A DNA stretch of 64,000 bases from Desulfovibrio gilichinskyi (GCF_900177375.1 NZ_FWZU01000002.1:248001-312000), one strand, 5' to 3'; shown: positions 16,427 to 26,119, numbered from the stretch's first letter. Program-made: numbers and translations. Notes: generated by a model not told the origin, from the letters alone.

Positions 16427-17917
16427 ATGAAGATCTTTGAAAAATCTGAATGCTTTAGGTTAATTTTTTTAAATATTTTGTTGATTTTCTTTTTGTCAGG
16501 ATGTTGGGAAGGTTCTTCTACTAGTGACAGTCCACTGAGCACTGCCGATATCAACCTGATTTTTGTGGTAAGTTCAGATTTAGTTTACAACGCTCCCGGT
16601 GATATTCATGCAGATACTGCAAACCTTACCAGTCAGGGATTGCAGCGCGCGCTCCGCATGGGCTCGTACCTGAAAAACAACGTGCTGGGAAAAGAAAACG
16701 TAACCAGCATTTACGCGCTCTCGCCGATGACTCATTTGCAAACTGCAAATAACTACCCGGACATGGCCGCCATAGGGTCAATACAACAGTTTGCCCTTCT
16801 TAATAGACATACTGTCGCCATCCCTGCTGCTGCCGGATATTCTTCCTATACTGCTAACAGTTATCCCGTTAATGCCGCATATGGAGACGGTTCTGTACCT
16901 GGCGGTGTTGCTGTTCCCGCTAAATATTGTCCTGACTGCATCGGGCTTGATTTCAACGACATGAACGATAATAACGTTAGTATTGCAACCAAAATTATTT
17001 ATAATAATAACCCCGGATTTTATGTTTTTTCTGCTCCATGGGAGATTGTCAGTACACTGATGGATAAGATTAATCGGTATCATTCATTTGATCTAAATTT
17101 ACCGATAACTTATATCAGTCCAAACCTTGTGTATGTAATATCCATCTCACCAAGTGGAAATGCGCGTCTGATAACTTACGATAGTAAATTTGACCCTCCT
17201 TCCGCATATCCGGAACTTCCAGAGTCGGTTGTAAAAGCTCCATGTTCATACTCACAGCAAGCTCATTCTATAATTTCACTGAATGCCGGGGATCCTGGTA
17301 TTACTATTCCTGCTGGTATCAATAAAAGTGAGACTGTTTATCTTGTCCGGCATGCAGAAGCACATCCAGATTCGAAGCATATTTTTGAAAACGGCAACTT
17401 TGTCGGGGCAGGGCAATGGCGTGCGCTTGATCTCTCCGATGCTTTATCCGGTAAAATAAGTCCCGATATGGTTTACTCATGCGACCCTGCACAGTGGTAT
17501 TCAACAAAGAGTATCAATCCATCAAATTATATTAATGTATCGTACATTAGGCCATCATTAACAGTGTGGCCTTATGTTGTGGCCCACAATTTGCCTTATT
17601 ATTTGGTTTCCAGTTTCTCACTTTTAGCTTCGAATCAGGGAACGTTAGCCAGCAATTTTTTGTTTACAGGAGGTAAATTATCCAATCATAATATATTGTT
17701 CGCGTGGGAATCTTCAAGGATTAAGCCGATAATAAATGCGCTTCTAAGCAGCTACGGCGCAAGCGGTGCCACCCTTCTCGATGAGAGTTGGCCAAGTTCA
17801 GATTACAATACCATCTGGACTGTGACGATTGATGCAAGCGGTAATCTCACAGTGGAAAATGCGCAGTGTGAAGGTATTGATTCCGATAAGCTGCCGGAAC
17901 AGGCTCCTCAATTTTAA
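16427..17917 (+). CDS. Lipoprotein with histidine-phosphatase (phosphoglycerate mutase-like) fold, two halves
   Basis: The 496-residue protein has a short basic start, a hydrophobic stretch and a lipobox FFLSGC, so it is probably a membrane-anchored periplasmic lipoprotein. The C-terminal half contains VYLVRHAEAHPD, the phospho-acceptor RHAE motif of histidine phosphatases, followed by AGQWRALDLSDAL and MVYSCDPAQWYSTK as in the family. The N-terminal half has a matching plan (INLIFVVSSDLVYN, LTSQGLQRALRMGSYLK, SIYALSPMTH) but with the RH pair replaced by SS, so that half looks catalytically dead. The protein seems to be an internal duplication with one active copy. Substrate unknown. Confidence 0.75.
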   Translation: MKIFEKSECFRLIFLNILLIFFLSGCWEGSSTSDSPLSTADINLIFVVSSDLVYNAPGDIHADTANLTSQGLQRALRMGSYLKNNVLGKENVTSIYALSPMTHLQTANNYPDMAAIGSIQQFALLNRHTVAIPAAAGYSSYTANSYPVNAAYGDGSVPGGVAVPAKYCPDCIGLDFNDMNDNNVSIATKIIYNNNPGFYVFSAPWEIVSTLMDKINRYHSFDLNLPITYISPNLVYVISISPSGNARLITYDSKFDPPSAYPELPESVVKAPCSYSQQAHSIISLNAGDPGITIPAGINKSETVYLVRHAEAHPDSKHIFENGNFVGAGQWRALDLSDALSGKISPDMVYSCDPAQWYSTKSINPSNYINVSYIRPSLTVWPYVVAHNLPYYLVSSFSLLASNQGTLASNFLFTGGKLSNHNILFAWESSRIKPIINALLSSYGASGATLLDESWPSSDYNTIWTVTIDASGNLTVENAQCEGIDSDKLPEQAPQF

Positions 17918-18088
17918 CTTTTAAAATTTAATGACAGTAATGATGTCTGTGTGTTTCCACTGTCCCGATAAGACTGACGAGCATCGTCAATAAAAGGTCG
18001 GCGGTGAAACTATGTCATTCTTTTCCTCATGGACCTTCGCCTGCTCCACATGTATAAGATAGATTCATCTAACGCTTGGAGAACTCAT

Positions 18089-19477
18089 ATGACGGAATTT
18101 CGCATCGAGAGTGACAGCATGGGCGAGGTCAAAGTTCCAAATGATAAGCTCTGGGGGGCACAGACTCAGCGCAGTCTTGAATATTTCAGTATAAGCAGCG
18201 AGCTCATTCCTTGTGAAATGATTAATGCCTACGCCATTCTTAAAAAAAGTTCGGCTCTGGTTAATTTCGAGGCAGGGCAGCTTTCCGGTGAGATCAAAAA
18301 TCTGATCGTCACAGTTTGCGATGAGATTCTGGCTGGAGGTCACGCCGACATGTTTCCCTTACATGTTTGGATGACAGGCAGCGGCACTCAGTTCAACATG
18401 AATGTCAATGAAGTTATTTCCAACCGCTGCTCACAGCTTGCCGGAGAACCACTTGGTTCGAAGAAACCTGCCCATCCCAACGATCATGTGAATATGTCCC
18501 AGTCGTCCAACGATTCTTTCCCTGCGGCTATGTGTATCGCCGCGGCTATAGGCTCGGCGCACAGTTTACTGCCGGCCTTGGAAAATCTTCGTCAGGGACT
18601 GGATTCCAAAGCCGAGGACTGGAAAGAGATCGTCAAAATCGGCCGCACCCACCTTCAGGACGCCACTCCTTTAACTCTCGGACAAGAATTTTCCGGTTAC
18701 GCGGCTATGCTGGAAGATGACGCTACGCGCATTTATCCAGCCTTGGAAGGTGTTTACAGACTGGCTCTAGGCGGCACGGCCGTGGGAACAGGCATCAATG
18801 CCGCTCCGGGGTTCGATACAGAGGCCGCAGCCAAGATCGCGGAACTTACGGGGTTGCCTTTTGTCACAGCTCCAAACAAATTTGCCGTTCAGGGCAGTCA
18901 TGATGACCTTGTCCATCTTTCCGGAGCTCTTCGTACTCTGGCGGTATCGCTCTACAAGATCGCCAACGATATAAGGCTTCTCTCCTGCGGTCCGCGCGCC
19001 GGATTTTACGAGCTGATCATCCCCTCCAACGAACCCGGCTCATCCATCATGCCAGGCAAAGTCAACCCGACTCAGTGCGAGGCAATGGCAATGGCAGCCG
19101 TGCAGGTCATGGCTAATGACGTGGCTGTAGGCATGGGAGGGGCGGGCGGTTATCTGGAAATGAATGTCTATAAACCGCTCATGATTCACAACATTATGCA
19201 ATCGATAAGAATCATGTCTGATTGCATGAATAATTTCCGCAAATATCTTGTGGACGGCATGGTCCCCAACAAAAAGAAAATCGCCGATTATGTGGAATGC
19301 TCGCTTATGCTGGTAACTGCTCTCAGTCCGGTCATAGGGTATGACAAAGCTTCAAACATAGCCCATCACGCCATGGAGAAAGACCTTTCGCTAAGGCAGG
19401 CAGCTCTTGAACTGGGGTATGTCAGCGAGGCCGAATTCGACCGCATCGTCGATCCTGTGAAAATGACGCATTCATGA
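18089..19477 (+). CDS. fumC: Class II fumarate hydratase
   Basis: The 462-residue protein has the full fumarase/aspartase fold with all hallmark regions. These are [12 protein letters not shown] near the N terminus, [51 protein letters not shown], and the signature [13 protein letters not shown] that carries the catalytic Ser loop. It interconverts fumarate and malate in the cytoplasm. [13 protein letters not shown] and overall spacing fit fumarase better than aspartase or argininosuccinate lyase. The ATG at 18089 has GGAGA eight bases upstream; an earlier in-frame ATG at 18029 has none and is not chosen. It stands alone between a lipoprotein and a DJ-1 gene. Confidence 0.95.
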   Translation: MTEFRIESDSMGEVKVPNDKLWGAQTQRSLEYFSISSELIPCEMINAYAILKKSSALVNFEAGQLSGEIKNLIVTVCDEILAGGHADMFPLHVWMTGSGTQFNMNVNEVISNRCSQLAGEPLGSKKPAHPNDHVNMSQSSNDSFPAAMCIAAAIGSAHSLLPALENLRQGLDSKAEDWKEIVKIGRTHLQDATPLTLGQEFSGYAAMLEDDATRIYPALEGVYRLALGGTAVGTGINAAPGFDTEAAAKIAELTGLPFVTAPNKFAVQGSHDDLVHLSGALRTLAVSLYKIANDIRLLSCGPRAGFYELIIPSNEPGSSIMPGKVNPTQCEAMAMAAVQVMANDVAVGMGGAGGYLEMNVYKPLMIHNIMQSIRIMSDCMNNFRKYLVDGMVPNKKKIADYVECSLMLVTALSPVIGYDKASNIAHHAMEKDLSLRQAALELGYVSEAEFDRIVDPVKMTHS

Positions 19478-19519
19478 GTTGTCAAGGCTTGTAGATGGCT
19501 CTTATGCTACTCGGCTTCC

Positions 19520-20203
19520 TTATTTTACGCGAAGCTTTTTAATAATTTCATTCGCTACCGCTTCAGATGATGCAGGGTTCTGTCCAGTCACAAGGTTACC
19601 GTCAATTTCAACATAGCTGGCCCAATCCTCTCCTTTATTATACAAGCCCTGATTTGCCTTGAGCATATCTTCCAGCAAAAACGGAACAATATTTGTAAGT
19701 TGTACAGCTGCTTCTTCACTATTGCTAAAGCCTGTTACTCTTTTACCTTTCACCAGCGGAGATCCGTCTTCCTGCTTTGTATGCCGTAGAACTCCTGGAG
19801 CATGGCAGACAAGTCCTAACGGTTTATCTTGTCTGGAAAAAGTCTCTATAAGCGAGATTGAAGTTATATCTTCGGCAAGATCCCAGAGGGGGCCGTGACC
19901 ACCCGCATAAAAAACGGCATCGAAATCCGAAGGTTTGATGGAACCGAGCAAGTGAGTGTTTGCGAGTTGCGTTTGTGCTTCAATGTCTTTACGAAATCGT
20001 TTTGTGGATGCTGTCTGAGAATCAGGTTCGTCGCTTTTAGGGTCCAAAGGAGGTTTTCCACCTTTAGGAGAAGCGATGGTGACTTCCATGTTATTGTCTT
20101 TGAAGATGTAATACGGGGCAGCAAATTCTTCCAGCCAGAAACCTGTTTTAAGTCCAGTGTCTCCAAGTTTGTCGTGGGATGTAAGGACCATCAAAATTTT
20201 CAT
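19520..20203 (-). CDS. DJ-1/PfpI superfamily protein, Hsp31-like glutamine amidotransferase-like
   Basis: The 227-residue protein has the Hsp31/YDR533C-type plan. GFWLEEFAAPYY contains the conserved Glu, followed by VFYAGGHGPLWDLAED. The nucleophile elbow LVCHAPGVL holds the Cys and His. It also has GKRVTGFSNSEEAAVQL and an end with LVTGQNPASSEAVANEI. Relatives act as glyoxalase III, holdase chaperones or deglycases; the exact activity is not decided here. AAGGAGC precedes the ATG. The gene is monocistronic and divergent from the ATPase-GNAT gene at 20416. Confidence 0.92.
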   Translation of the reverse strand: MKILMVLTSHDKLGDTGLKTGFWLEEFAAPYYIFKDNNMEVTIASPKGGKPPLDPKSDEPDSQTASTKRFRKDIEAQTQLANTHLLGSIKPSDFDAVFYAGGHGPLWDLAEDITSISLIETFSRQDKPLGLVCHAPGVLRHTKQEDGSPLVKGKRVTGFSNSEEAAVQLTNIVPFLLEDMLKANQGLYNKGEDWASYVEIDGNLVTGQNPASSEAVANEIIKKLRVK

Positions 20204-20415
20204 ATTAAGCTCCTTTTTTGAGCATTATTTAGTGGTTTTTCGCTATATACTTTTTTTGTACTATATCTACAAAAAAAACTATACATGGTTTCCGCTTAGA
20301 TTTATATACTACGCGTGACTTTTGGTGAATGTTTTGAAACATAAATAATCCATAAATTACAACATTGATTTGAATATTTTGAGTGCATCGGACATGAATC
20401 TGGGAAGATTTGTTA

Positions 20416-21951
20416 ATGCAGACCGAAAAAGGATGTAACAGTTTTATGACAACGAATGATAACACTGATATGGTGAATTTTGAATTTTCTGTGGGCATGG
20501 AAATACCATATGAGATTAGATTTTTAGGTCTTGCCTTGGAGTGTATGACTGAATTCTTCGTAGGAGCAGGCTGTGTTTCGAAGGAGTCAAAAGAGTTGCG
20601 TCTGGCTCTCGAAGAAACTTTGGCGTTTTTAATTCGTTCGTATCCGGGGTCAGAGTCTTGGGAGCGAATACGTATGGAGTTTCAGCTCCAGACTGACAGC
20701 ATAGCCGAAATATCCATAACTAATGCTGGACCACCAGTGCATCTGGACCGGATACCTAAGCATAATCCTGAAAATCCAGAGGACTCGGACGGCCTGTGGT
20801 ACTTTTTGGCCAGCAAGGTCGTTGATGAACTCTCGTTTAAGAATCAAGGCAAAAACGGGTGGCTGGTAATCATCCGTAAATCTTTGTCCGAGGTGTTATT
20901 TGAAAATAGGACTCCTGCCAATGATTCCGGAGATATTTCCGCGCCGAAACGATCATTTACGACTAGATTGGCCGTTCCGGATGATGCCGCCGCGCTTGTA
21001 GACCTGACCTATGACACGTATCGGTATTCCTATCCGTCTGACGATTTTTACCACGTTTCCAAGCTGCGTCAGGCATTGGAAAATCGTGAAATTATATCCA
21101 TTGTGGTTGAGTCGGAAGGTGCTCTGGTTGGAAACTCTTCTTTGGCCTTCTTCCCGGAAACGCCTCGTTGCGGGTATTCCGGCTCTTTAATGGTCAAGCG
21201 GTCTTTTCGGCAATCGCGGGCAATTCTCTATCTATTGAAAGAAGTTAAAAAATATATTTCCAATAGTTCCGAAGAGATAGATCTTTACTATGCGACGACA
21301 GTCACAACTCACACAGGCTCTCAGAAAGCGGGGGTTAAAACTGGATTTTCACCACTAGCTCTGCTTTTTTCAATATGCACGGAGGTTGATCTCCGCGGCA
21401 TGAAAGTCTCAAGCAACGATCGAATAACTTTTCTCCTTTGTGTCTGTTTCACCTCAAGTCCGAAAATGCCGGTGGTGTACTTGCCGGAACGGCATCATGC
21501 TGTCATGTCAGGCTTGCTCGCTCAGGCCGGATACAATTCCATCTTGTCGTGTGAAGAGGTTGCACCTGTTGATGCGCATTCTGGGTTAGCCGTAACGGAA
21601 GATGACGGGGAAAGCTGTGCTTATATTGAGTTAAGCAGGCTGGGGCTTGATTTTGTGGAACGGATACAAAAAAGGATATTCGGATTGAAAGCTAAGGGTA
21701 TGCAGGCTGTTATTGTTCTCATTCCTGCTTGGCGCCCAATACCGCCCGCTCTCGATCAAGAGATGGCTCGTCTCAATGCTTTTTTTGGAGGCATAAAGCC
21801 TGTGTCCGCCGAAGAATGTTATCTTGTTTATTGTACACTCTCCAGAACAGTTGATTTTGATAAAATACGCATCGTGGATCCGCTGGCCGAGAATCTTAAG
21901 GAACATTGCCGTATTCTTTATCAAGAGGTCTTGGTCGAAGATCCTGAGTAA
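20416..21951 (+). CDS. RsbW-like ATPase domain fused to a GNAT acetyltransferase domain
   Basis: The 511-residue protein opens with a histidine-kinase-like ATPase domain at about 20-150. KELRLALEETLAFLIRSY lies in the N-box position, and DGLWYFLASKVVDEL with QGKNGWLVIIRK lies in the G2 and final strand positions. At about 180-330 it has a GNAT fold: TRLAVPDDAAALVDLTYDTY, VESEGALVGNSSLAFF, and YSGSLMVKRSFRQSRAILYLLK, the last in the CoA-binding position. The rest is a further alpha/beta region of unknown type. An ATP-binding switch linked to an acetyltransferase suggests regulated acetylation of a partner. It is not in an operon. The ATG at 20416 is preceded by GGGAAG; TTG at 20410 and ATG at 20446 are alternatives. 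Confidence 0.75.
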   Translation: MQTEKGCNSFMTTNDNTDMVNFEFSVGMEIPYEIRFLGLALECMTEFFVGAGCVSKESKELRLALEETLAFLIRSYPGSESWERIRMEFQLQTDSIAEISITNAGPPVHLDRIPKHNPENPEDSDGLWYFLASKVVDELSFKNQGKNGWLVIIRKSLSEVLFENRTPANDSGDISAPKRSFTTRLAVPDDAAALVDLTYDTYRYSYPSDDFYHVSKLRQALENREIISIVVESEGALVGNSSLAFFPETPRCGYSGSLMVKRSFRQSRAILYLLKEVKKYISNSSEEIDLYYATTVTTHTGSQKAGVKTGFSPLALLFSICTEVDLRGMKVSSNDRITFLLCVCFTSSPKMPVVYLPERHHAVMSGLLAQAGYNSILSCEEVAPVDAHSGLAVTEDDGESCAYIELSRLGLDFVERIQKRIFGLKAKGMQAVIVLIPAWRPIPPALDQEMARLNAFFGGIKPVSAEECYLVYCTLSRTVDFDKIRIVDPLAENLKEHCRILYQEVLVEDPE

Positions 21952-21997
21952 TTGTTTAACAGAATCGTTTGCAACAGATACGCTGCTTGAAACATGA

Positions 21998-23350
21998 TTA
22001 AAGAAGACATTGGAGCCCGCCCATAGCCCAAGGACAGTGTCCGCATGGAACCTGCGCACCCAGACAGTCTGTTTCAAAATCATAGGATTTTCCGGTGATA
22101 TCATCACAAGGAACAATCGGGCAGTTTGAGCAGTAGGGGTAGGCGTAATCAAGCACTTCACTGCGGAATTCAGAATACTTGGCTGATCTCCATATTTCTG
22201 CAAAATCATCCTCAGCAAGATTGCCGAACACCCATGGCTTGACCAGTTTTGCACTTCCGTCCATTCTGCAGGAATAACCGTGCCATAGGAATTGGCAGGG
22301 GCTTACATCTCCTTTCGATGTAACAAACGCCGCGCCGTCTTCCATAAAATGGCAACTCAGATCGTCTCTTGCCATCATATCCGGCATGCGCAGTTCGATA
22401 CCCAGTTCGTCCGCCTGTAATTTTGCCTGTGCGCAAATTTTATTTAAATTAATTGCTGTGGAATTATACTTGTTTTTGCTCCATTCGAGCAAACTGCTTA
22501 GATTAATCCATATGTTATTTTTCTGGGCTTCCAGTTTCATTTTTTTAACCATGTCGACAAGCTGTTTGTCCGCGGCAGATTTTAAAAATTTCATGGAAAT
22601 ATTGTTGTAGTTATAGATATCAAGGCCCATCTCAAGAATTCTGTTTTGCCATTTCTCAAAAAGCGTAGTGGCACTTAGCGTATTGTTATTAAAAAGAGAT
22701 TGCTCTTGCATTGTTTCTCCATGGGCTAGAACATGTGAGCAAACCATGAAATTTGCGCCCTGCTGCGCTGCCCAGCGGACGACATTCGGCAACTGATCAA
22801 CAGAATCCTTCATAAGAACAAATTCGACGCCGAGATTTAGTTCGCGCTTATATTTTATACCGGAATTTTTAAGAAGTGCAAAACTGCTGGCAAGTCTGTC
22901 TACGCTTGATTGCCCGTGAATTTCAACAGACTTACCATTTTCGCTTTCAAGCGAATCAACTGAAATGCAAAAAGTATCCGCCCCTGCATTGACTAATGAA
23001 TCAGCAAGATTTTCCGTAAGCAGCAAACCGTTTGTCTGGAACCCTATCCAACTTTTCTCGGGCATGTTTTCCCGTGCATATGCTACCATTTCAGATAACT
23101 GAGGATGGAGCAAAGGTTCACCTATTCCATTAAGAACCAGTCCTTCGCAATGTTCAAAGGCGGGTTTCAATCTCTTGAAAGTTTCAAAATCAAGGTCTGC
23201 TTCAATGATATCACTTTCCGGTGCATATTTAACACACATGGAGCAATGCATATTGCAGCGGGTGGTAACTTCGATCTGCATTTTTGAAGGAAAGGGTCTT
23301 AGTGCTTTGATATCTGTTGTCTTTGCAACTTCAAAATCAATTGTTGTCAT
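21998..23350 (-). CDS. Radical SAM/SPASM domain protein, putative metalloenzyme or peptide maturase
   Basis: The 450-residue protein has the radical SAM cluster motif CNMHCSMC at residues 32-39, GEPLLHPQL and QTNGLLL in the barrel, and a C-terminal SPASM region rich in Cys. That region includes SPCQFLWHG, PYCSNCPIVPC, DCLGAQVPCGHCPW and a final LQCLL. SPASM proteins bind extra iron-sulfur clusters and modify peptides or protein side chains. The spacing suggests the family annotated as putative metalloenzyme maturases, which is from memory. It is divergent from a DUF6506 gene 229 bases away. No short Cys-rich precursor peptide is visible next to it, so the target may be a protein. Confidence 0.85.
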   Translation of the reverse strand: MTTIDFEVAKTTDIKALRPFPSKMQIEVTTRCNMHCSMCVKYAPESDIIEADLDFETFKRLKPAFEHCEGLVLNGIGEPLLHPQLSEMVAYARENMPEKSWIGFQTNGLLLTENLADSLVNAGADTFCISVDSLESENGKSVEIHGQSSVDRLASSFALLKNSGIKYKRELNLGVEFVLMKDSVDQLPNVVRWAAQQGANFMVCSHVLAHGETMQEQSLFNNNTLSATTLFEKWQNRILEMGLDIYNYNNISMKFLKSAADKQLVDMVKKMKLEAQKNNIWINLSSLLEWSKNKYNSTAINLNKICAQAKLQADELGIELRMPDMMARDDLSCHFMEDGAAFVTSKGDVSPCQFLWHGYSCRMDGSAKLVKPWVFGNLAEDDFAEIWRSAKYSEFRSEVLDYAYPYCSNCPIVPCDDITGKSYDFETDCLGAQVPCGHCPWAMGGLQCLL

Positions 23351-23579
23351 TCTAAGCTCCGAAGAAGGGATAGTTGTTCAGATTGGGGCTATGTATATGC
23401 AATTGTAGACATGTTAGACTACTGACAAAACAGAGTCGAGGATATTATGCTTAAAGGATCTTCCATGCCTTCCCGTTAGGTCCGTGCTCCATTTTTTATT
23501 GCGCTTTATATTGTTCAGTATAATAATTACCATCATGTATTATAACTAATTAATTTAACTGTAATAAAAAGGAGATGTT

Positions 23580-23888
23580 ATGAGTACGCCACTTAAAGCC
23601 GCTTTTATTTTTGTCGCTCCCGGCGGTGATCCTGAAAAGCACAGAAACTGGGTTGTCACAGAAGGAGTAGAGCTTCTTGCGATTGCCGTCAGCAATTATG
23701 AGCAGGCCGAAATTTTAGCTCCTGAACTTGTAGAAAAAGAAGGCATTGTCGCTATTGAGCTTTGCGGCGGGTTTGGATCAGTCGGCACTGCGCGTGTCGC
23801 GGCTGCAGTAAATGTGCCTGTAGGCGTGGTCCGTTTTGATATTCATCCCGGCTTAAATAATGTCAGCGGGGATAAAATTTTTAAATAA
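23580..23888 (+). CDS. DUF6506 family small protein
   Basis: The 102-residue protein reads LKAAFIFVAPGGDPEKHR at the start, then IVAIELCGGFGSVGTARVAA and VPVGVVRFDIHPGLN near the end. That pattern is what I remember for DUF6506, a small alpha/beta family of unknown function common in anaerobes. A good AAGGAG lies seven bases before the ATG. One conserved Cys sits in ELCGGFG. Upstream it is divergent from the radical SAM/SPASM gene; downstream a terminator hairpin separates it from the thioesterase. A link to the radical SAM enzyme is possible but only positional. Confidence 0.8.
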   Translation: MSTPLKAAFIFVAPGGDPEKHRNWVVTEGVELLAIAVSNYEQAEILAPELVEKEGIVAIELCGGFGSVGTARVAAAVNVPVGVVRFDIHPGLNNVSGDKIFK

Positions 23889-23898
23889 TAAATTTCAT

Positions 23899-23950
23899 AC
23901 GCGCAAGAGTCAGTCCGCAATGTCCGGCTCTTGCGCGTGTGGAAATTTTT
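23899..23950. terminator. Bidirectional terminator-like hairpin between convergent genes
   Basis: ACGCGCAAGAG (23899-23909) pairs perfectly with CTCTTGCGCGT (23928-23938), followed by a T-rich stretch. It lies between the DUF6506 gene and the oppositely oriented thioesterase gene. Confidence 0.65.
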
Positions 23951-23954
23951 TCAG

Positions 23955-24347
23955 TTAAGCGTTTGCCAGCACATGCTGTTTAGTGACAAAGCAAGTGAAC
24001 ATGCCTGTAAATACAAGTTCATCTTTACAAAAAACTTCCACTTGCACGAGATGTTTGCGTTCCGCAGGAGTTGTGTCGTGAGCTTTGGCAATAAGTTCAT
24101 CCGTGACACGGGTGGGTTTTAAGAACTGAGTTTCCGCCGATGCTAAAACGACATTAGGCTCATTGACTGCAAGCATTGCCGCATAATCCGCCATCCCGAA
24201 TATGAATCCGCCGTGAACCAGACCGCTTGTGTCTGCTTCCATGTTTTTAGTGCATATTAAGCGAACTTCACATCGTCCTTGCTCTAGCAAGACAGGTTCG
24301 CCGCATAACGATTGATCAATCTTACCGTGTGTTTTTATTTCCAGCAT
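23955..24347 (-). CDS. PaaI-type hotdog-fold thioesterase
   Basis: The 130-residue protein has the hotdog-fold core: TSGLVHGGFIFGMADYAAMLAV, in which HGG followed by an acidic Asp six residues on is the catalytic region of PaaI-like thioesterases. VVLASAETQFLKPTRV and VQVEVFCKDELVFTGMFTCFV form the remaining strands. It should hydrolyse acyl-CoA or a similar thioester in the cytoplasm. AAGGAAT precedes the ATG. It is a single gene without metabolic neighbours, so the substrate is open. Confidence 0.85.
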   Translation of the reverse strand: MLEIKTHGKIDQSLCGEPVLLEQGRCEVRLICTKNMEADTSGLVHGGFIFGMADYAAMLAVNEPNVVLASAETQFLKPTRVTDELIAKAHDTTPAERKHLVQVEVFCKDELVFTGMFTCFVTKQHVLANA

Positions 24348-24545
24348 TTTATATTCCTTTTTATCAGATTAGTTAACGTTCTCAGCCTGTTTAATGATCT
24401 TGGCTAAACTAAGTATCGGCTGCAATTTTTAAAGTTTACACGAAAACTGAGATTAGGGTTTTTATAATAATATATTTCAGTTTTAAAGTTTGAAAGTTGT
24501 TTTTATTCTATTGTTTCTCTACAGTTGCAGGAGTTAATTTACGCC

Positions 24546-24599
24546 ATGAAAAACGAAATCAAAGTATTGTTGGTGGATGTTTTTGCCCGCTCCCGCTAA
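24546..24599 (+). pseudogene. Start of a truncated response regulator gene
   Basis: GCAGGAG followed by ATG opens a frame MKNEIKVLLVD, the exact beginning expected of a receiver domain. The second Asp of the VDD motif is already lost and the frame stops after 17 residues. The downstream DNA is the end of the aldo/keto reductase gene on the other strand (stop at 24596), so the rest of the regulator was deleted. Confidence 0.6.
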
Positions 24600-25441
24600 A
24601 ATTCCTCATGCAACGCAGGATGCCGATCCTGCCTGCGTCCGTCAGGTTTTGCCAGCGAGCAGATTGCGGCTATGTCCTCAGGTGTTAGTTCAAAGTCAAA
24701 AATTGATAGATTTTCAATCTGCCGATCATAGGAAGTTGATTTTGGAAGCGGAACAGCATCCAGTTGTGTATGCCAGCGCAGGATTACCTGTGGTACAGTT
24801 TTTCCGTATTTTTCACTTATTTCTTTGATGACAGGTTCTTGCAAAACCTTGCTTGCTCTTCCCAGTGGACTCCATGACTGGGTGACAATGCCATGCTCCT
24901 TATGCCAATCTCGCAATTTTTGCTGCGGGAAATATGGGTGCAATTCCACCTGATTGGTGACTGGCGTTACTCCAGTTTCATCAATTAGTTTTTGCAGATG
25001 TTCCGGCAAAAAATTGCAGACCCCGATACTGCGGATAAGACCACGTTTTTTTGCCTCTATAAGAGCCTGCCATGCCTCGACGTATAATCCCAGCCGCGGG
25101 ATAGGCCAGTGGATCAGATACAGATCGAAATAATCAAGCCGCATCCGGTAGAGCGACTCTTCTATAGTATATAAAGCTTCAGCATACCGATGATGGCGAC
25201 CGGGAAGTTTTGAAATGATATACAGTTCTTCGCGGCTCACTCCGCTTTCTACAATTGATTTCCCAAGTGTTCCTTCATTTTCATATTTGAAAGCAGAATC
25301 AAGCATTCTGTATCCTGCTTTGATTGCACTTACTATGGAAGCAACTCCCGCGGAACCGTTCAGCATATATGTTCCAAACCCTAAAGCCGGCATAGTTGAT
25401 TGATCATTTAAGACAATATTCGGAATGAAAGAGTTTTTCAT
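24596..25441 (-). CDS. Aldo/keto reductase
   Basis: The 281-residue protein is a complete AKR barrel: MPALGFGTYML, GYRMLDSAFKYENE with the catalytic Asp and Tyr, YIISKLPG with the Lys, and YLIHWPIP with the His. SIGVCNFLPEHLQKLI and VTNQVELHPYFPQ follow, and the NADPH-binding end reads PLPKSTSYDRQIENLSIFDF. It reduces aldehydes or ketones, probably including reactive 2-oxoaldehydes, using NADPH. The start is a normal ATG at 25441 in a minus-strand single-gene unit. Its last codons overlap the dead response regulator start on the other strand. Confidence 0.94.
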   Translation of the reverse strand: MKNSFIPNIVLNDQSTMPALGFGTYMLNGSAGVASIVSAIKAGYRMLDSAFKYENEGTLGKSIVESGVSREELYIISKLPGRHHRYAEALYTIEESLYRMRLDYFDLYLIHWPIPRLGLYVEAWQALIEAKKRGLIRSIGVCNFLPEHLQKLIDETGVTPVTNQVELHPYFPQQKLRDWHKEHGIVTQSWSPLGRASKVLQEPVIKEISEKYGKTVPQVILRWHTQLDAVPLPKSTSYDRQIENLSIFDFELTPEDIAAICSLAKPDGRRQDRHPALHEEF

Positions 25442-25776
25442 AATATTTTTATCCCGTTCTATATGGTTTAAAATTAATCATCAAATAACGAAGCTTTAAT
25501 GCCCATCATAGGGCACCTTTGCGCTCACATCAAGTCAATGGGAATTATATACACCATACAATTAAATCTCGCGGTAAATAATAAAATTATCCTGAATCTG
25601 CCGATGTTAGGGTCGTAACATAGTTGAAAATCAGGCTTGAGCAGTTTTAGTTCTTGATACCATTTCAGGGTGGAGTTATCAGGTAGCTTGTTCACTTTAA
25701 GCAATAAAACTTATTAAAAATTGTGAAATATTCTAACGGGAAAATATTTAAATATTGCATGGATGCGGAGTTTTGA

Positions 25777-26119
25777 ATGAGTGTTGAAATGTGGTTGATG
25801 TTTTTTCTTGCATACTTAGTGACTACTTTATCACCGGGACCGAATGTTTTGCTCGTTCTGAAAAACAGCATACAGCTCGGCTGGAGATCAGCGTTTACCA
25901 CAGTTTCTTGATTTAAATCATCCAGCTTATGAACAGTTTTCGATAATGTTTGTAACGATTTGCTGTATAGTAGCAGTTGTTCATCTCGGTTATTCTTTCT
26001 TAATCGCTTACTTTGGCAAGCGTTTCTCGCTTAAAGATTTTGAACATAGAGTGAATAAGGTCACCGACGGTCTTTTTGTGGCTATGGGTGGCGGAATACT
26101 TTTGAGCAACCGGGCATAA
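25777..26119 (+). pseudogene. LysE/RhtB-family exporter with internal deletion
   Basis: A GGAG and ATG open MSVEMWLMFFLAYLVTTLSP followed by GPNVLLVLKNSIQLGWRSA, the usual start of LysE/RhtB amino-acid exporters. The frame then stops. In the next frame the family's last two segments follow at once: FSIMFVTICCIVAVVHLGYS and VNKVTDGLFVAMGGGILLS, to a TAA at 26117. About 110 residues of the middle are missing, so an internal deletion with frameshift killed the gene. The 335-base gap before it (25442-25776) shows no other gene. Confidence 0.85.

Noticed and set aside
20229-20498. Minus-strand frame of 89 codons upstream of the ATPase-GNAT gene
   Set aside because: It overlaps the real gene antisense, has odd composition and no ribosome site.
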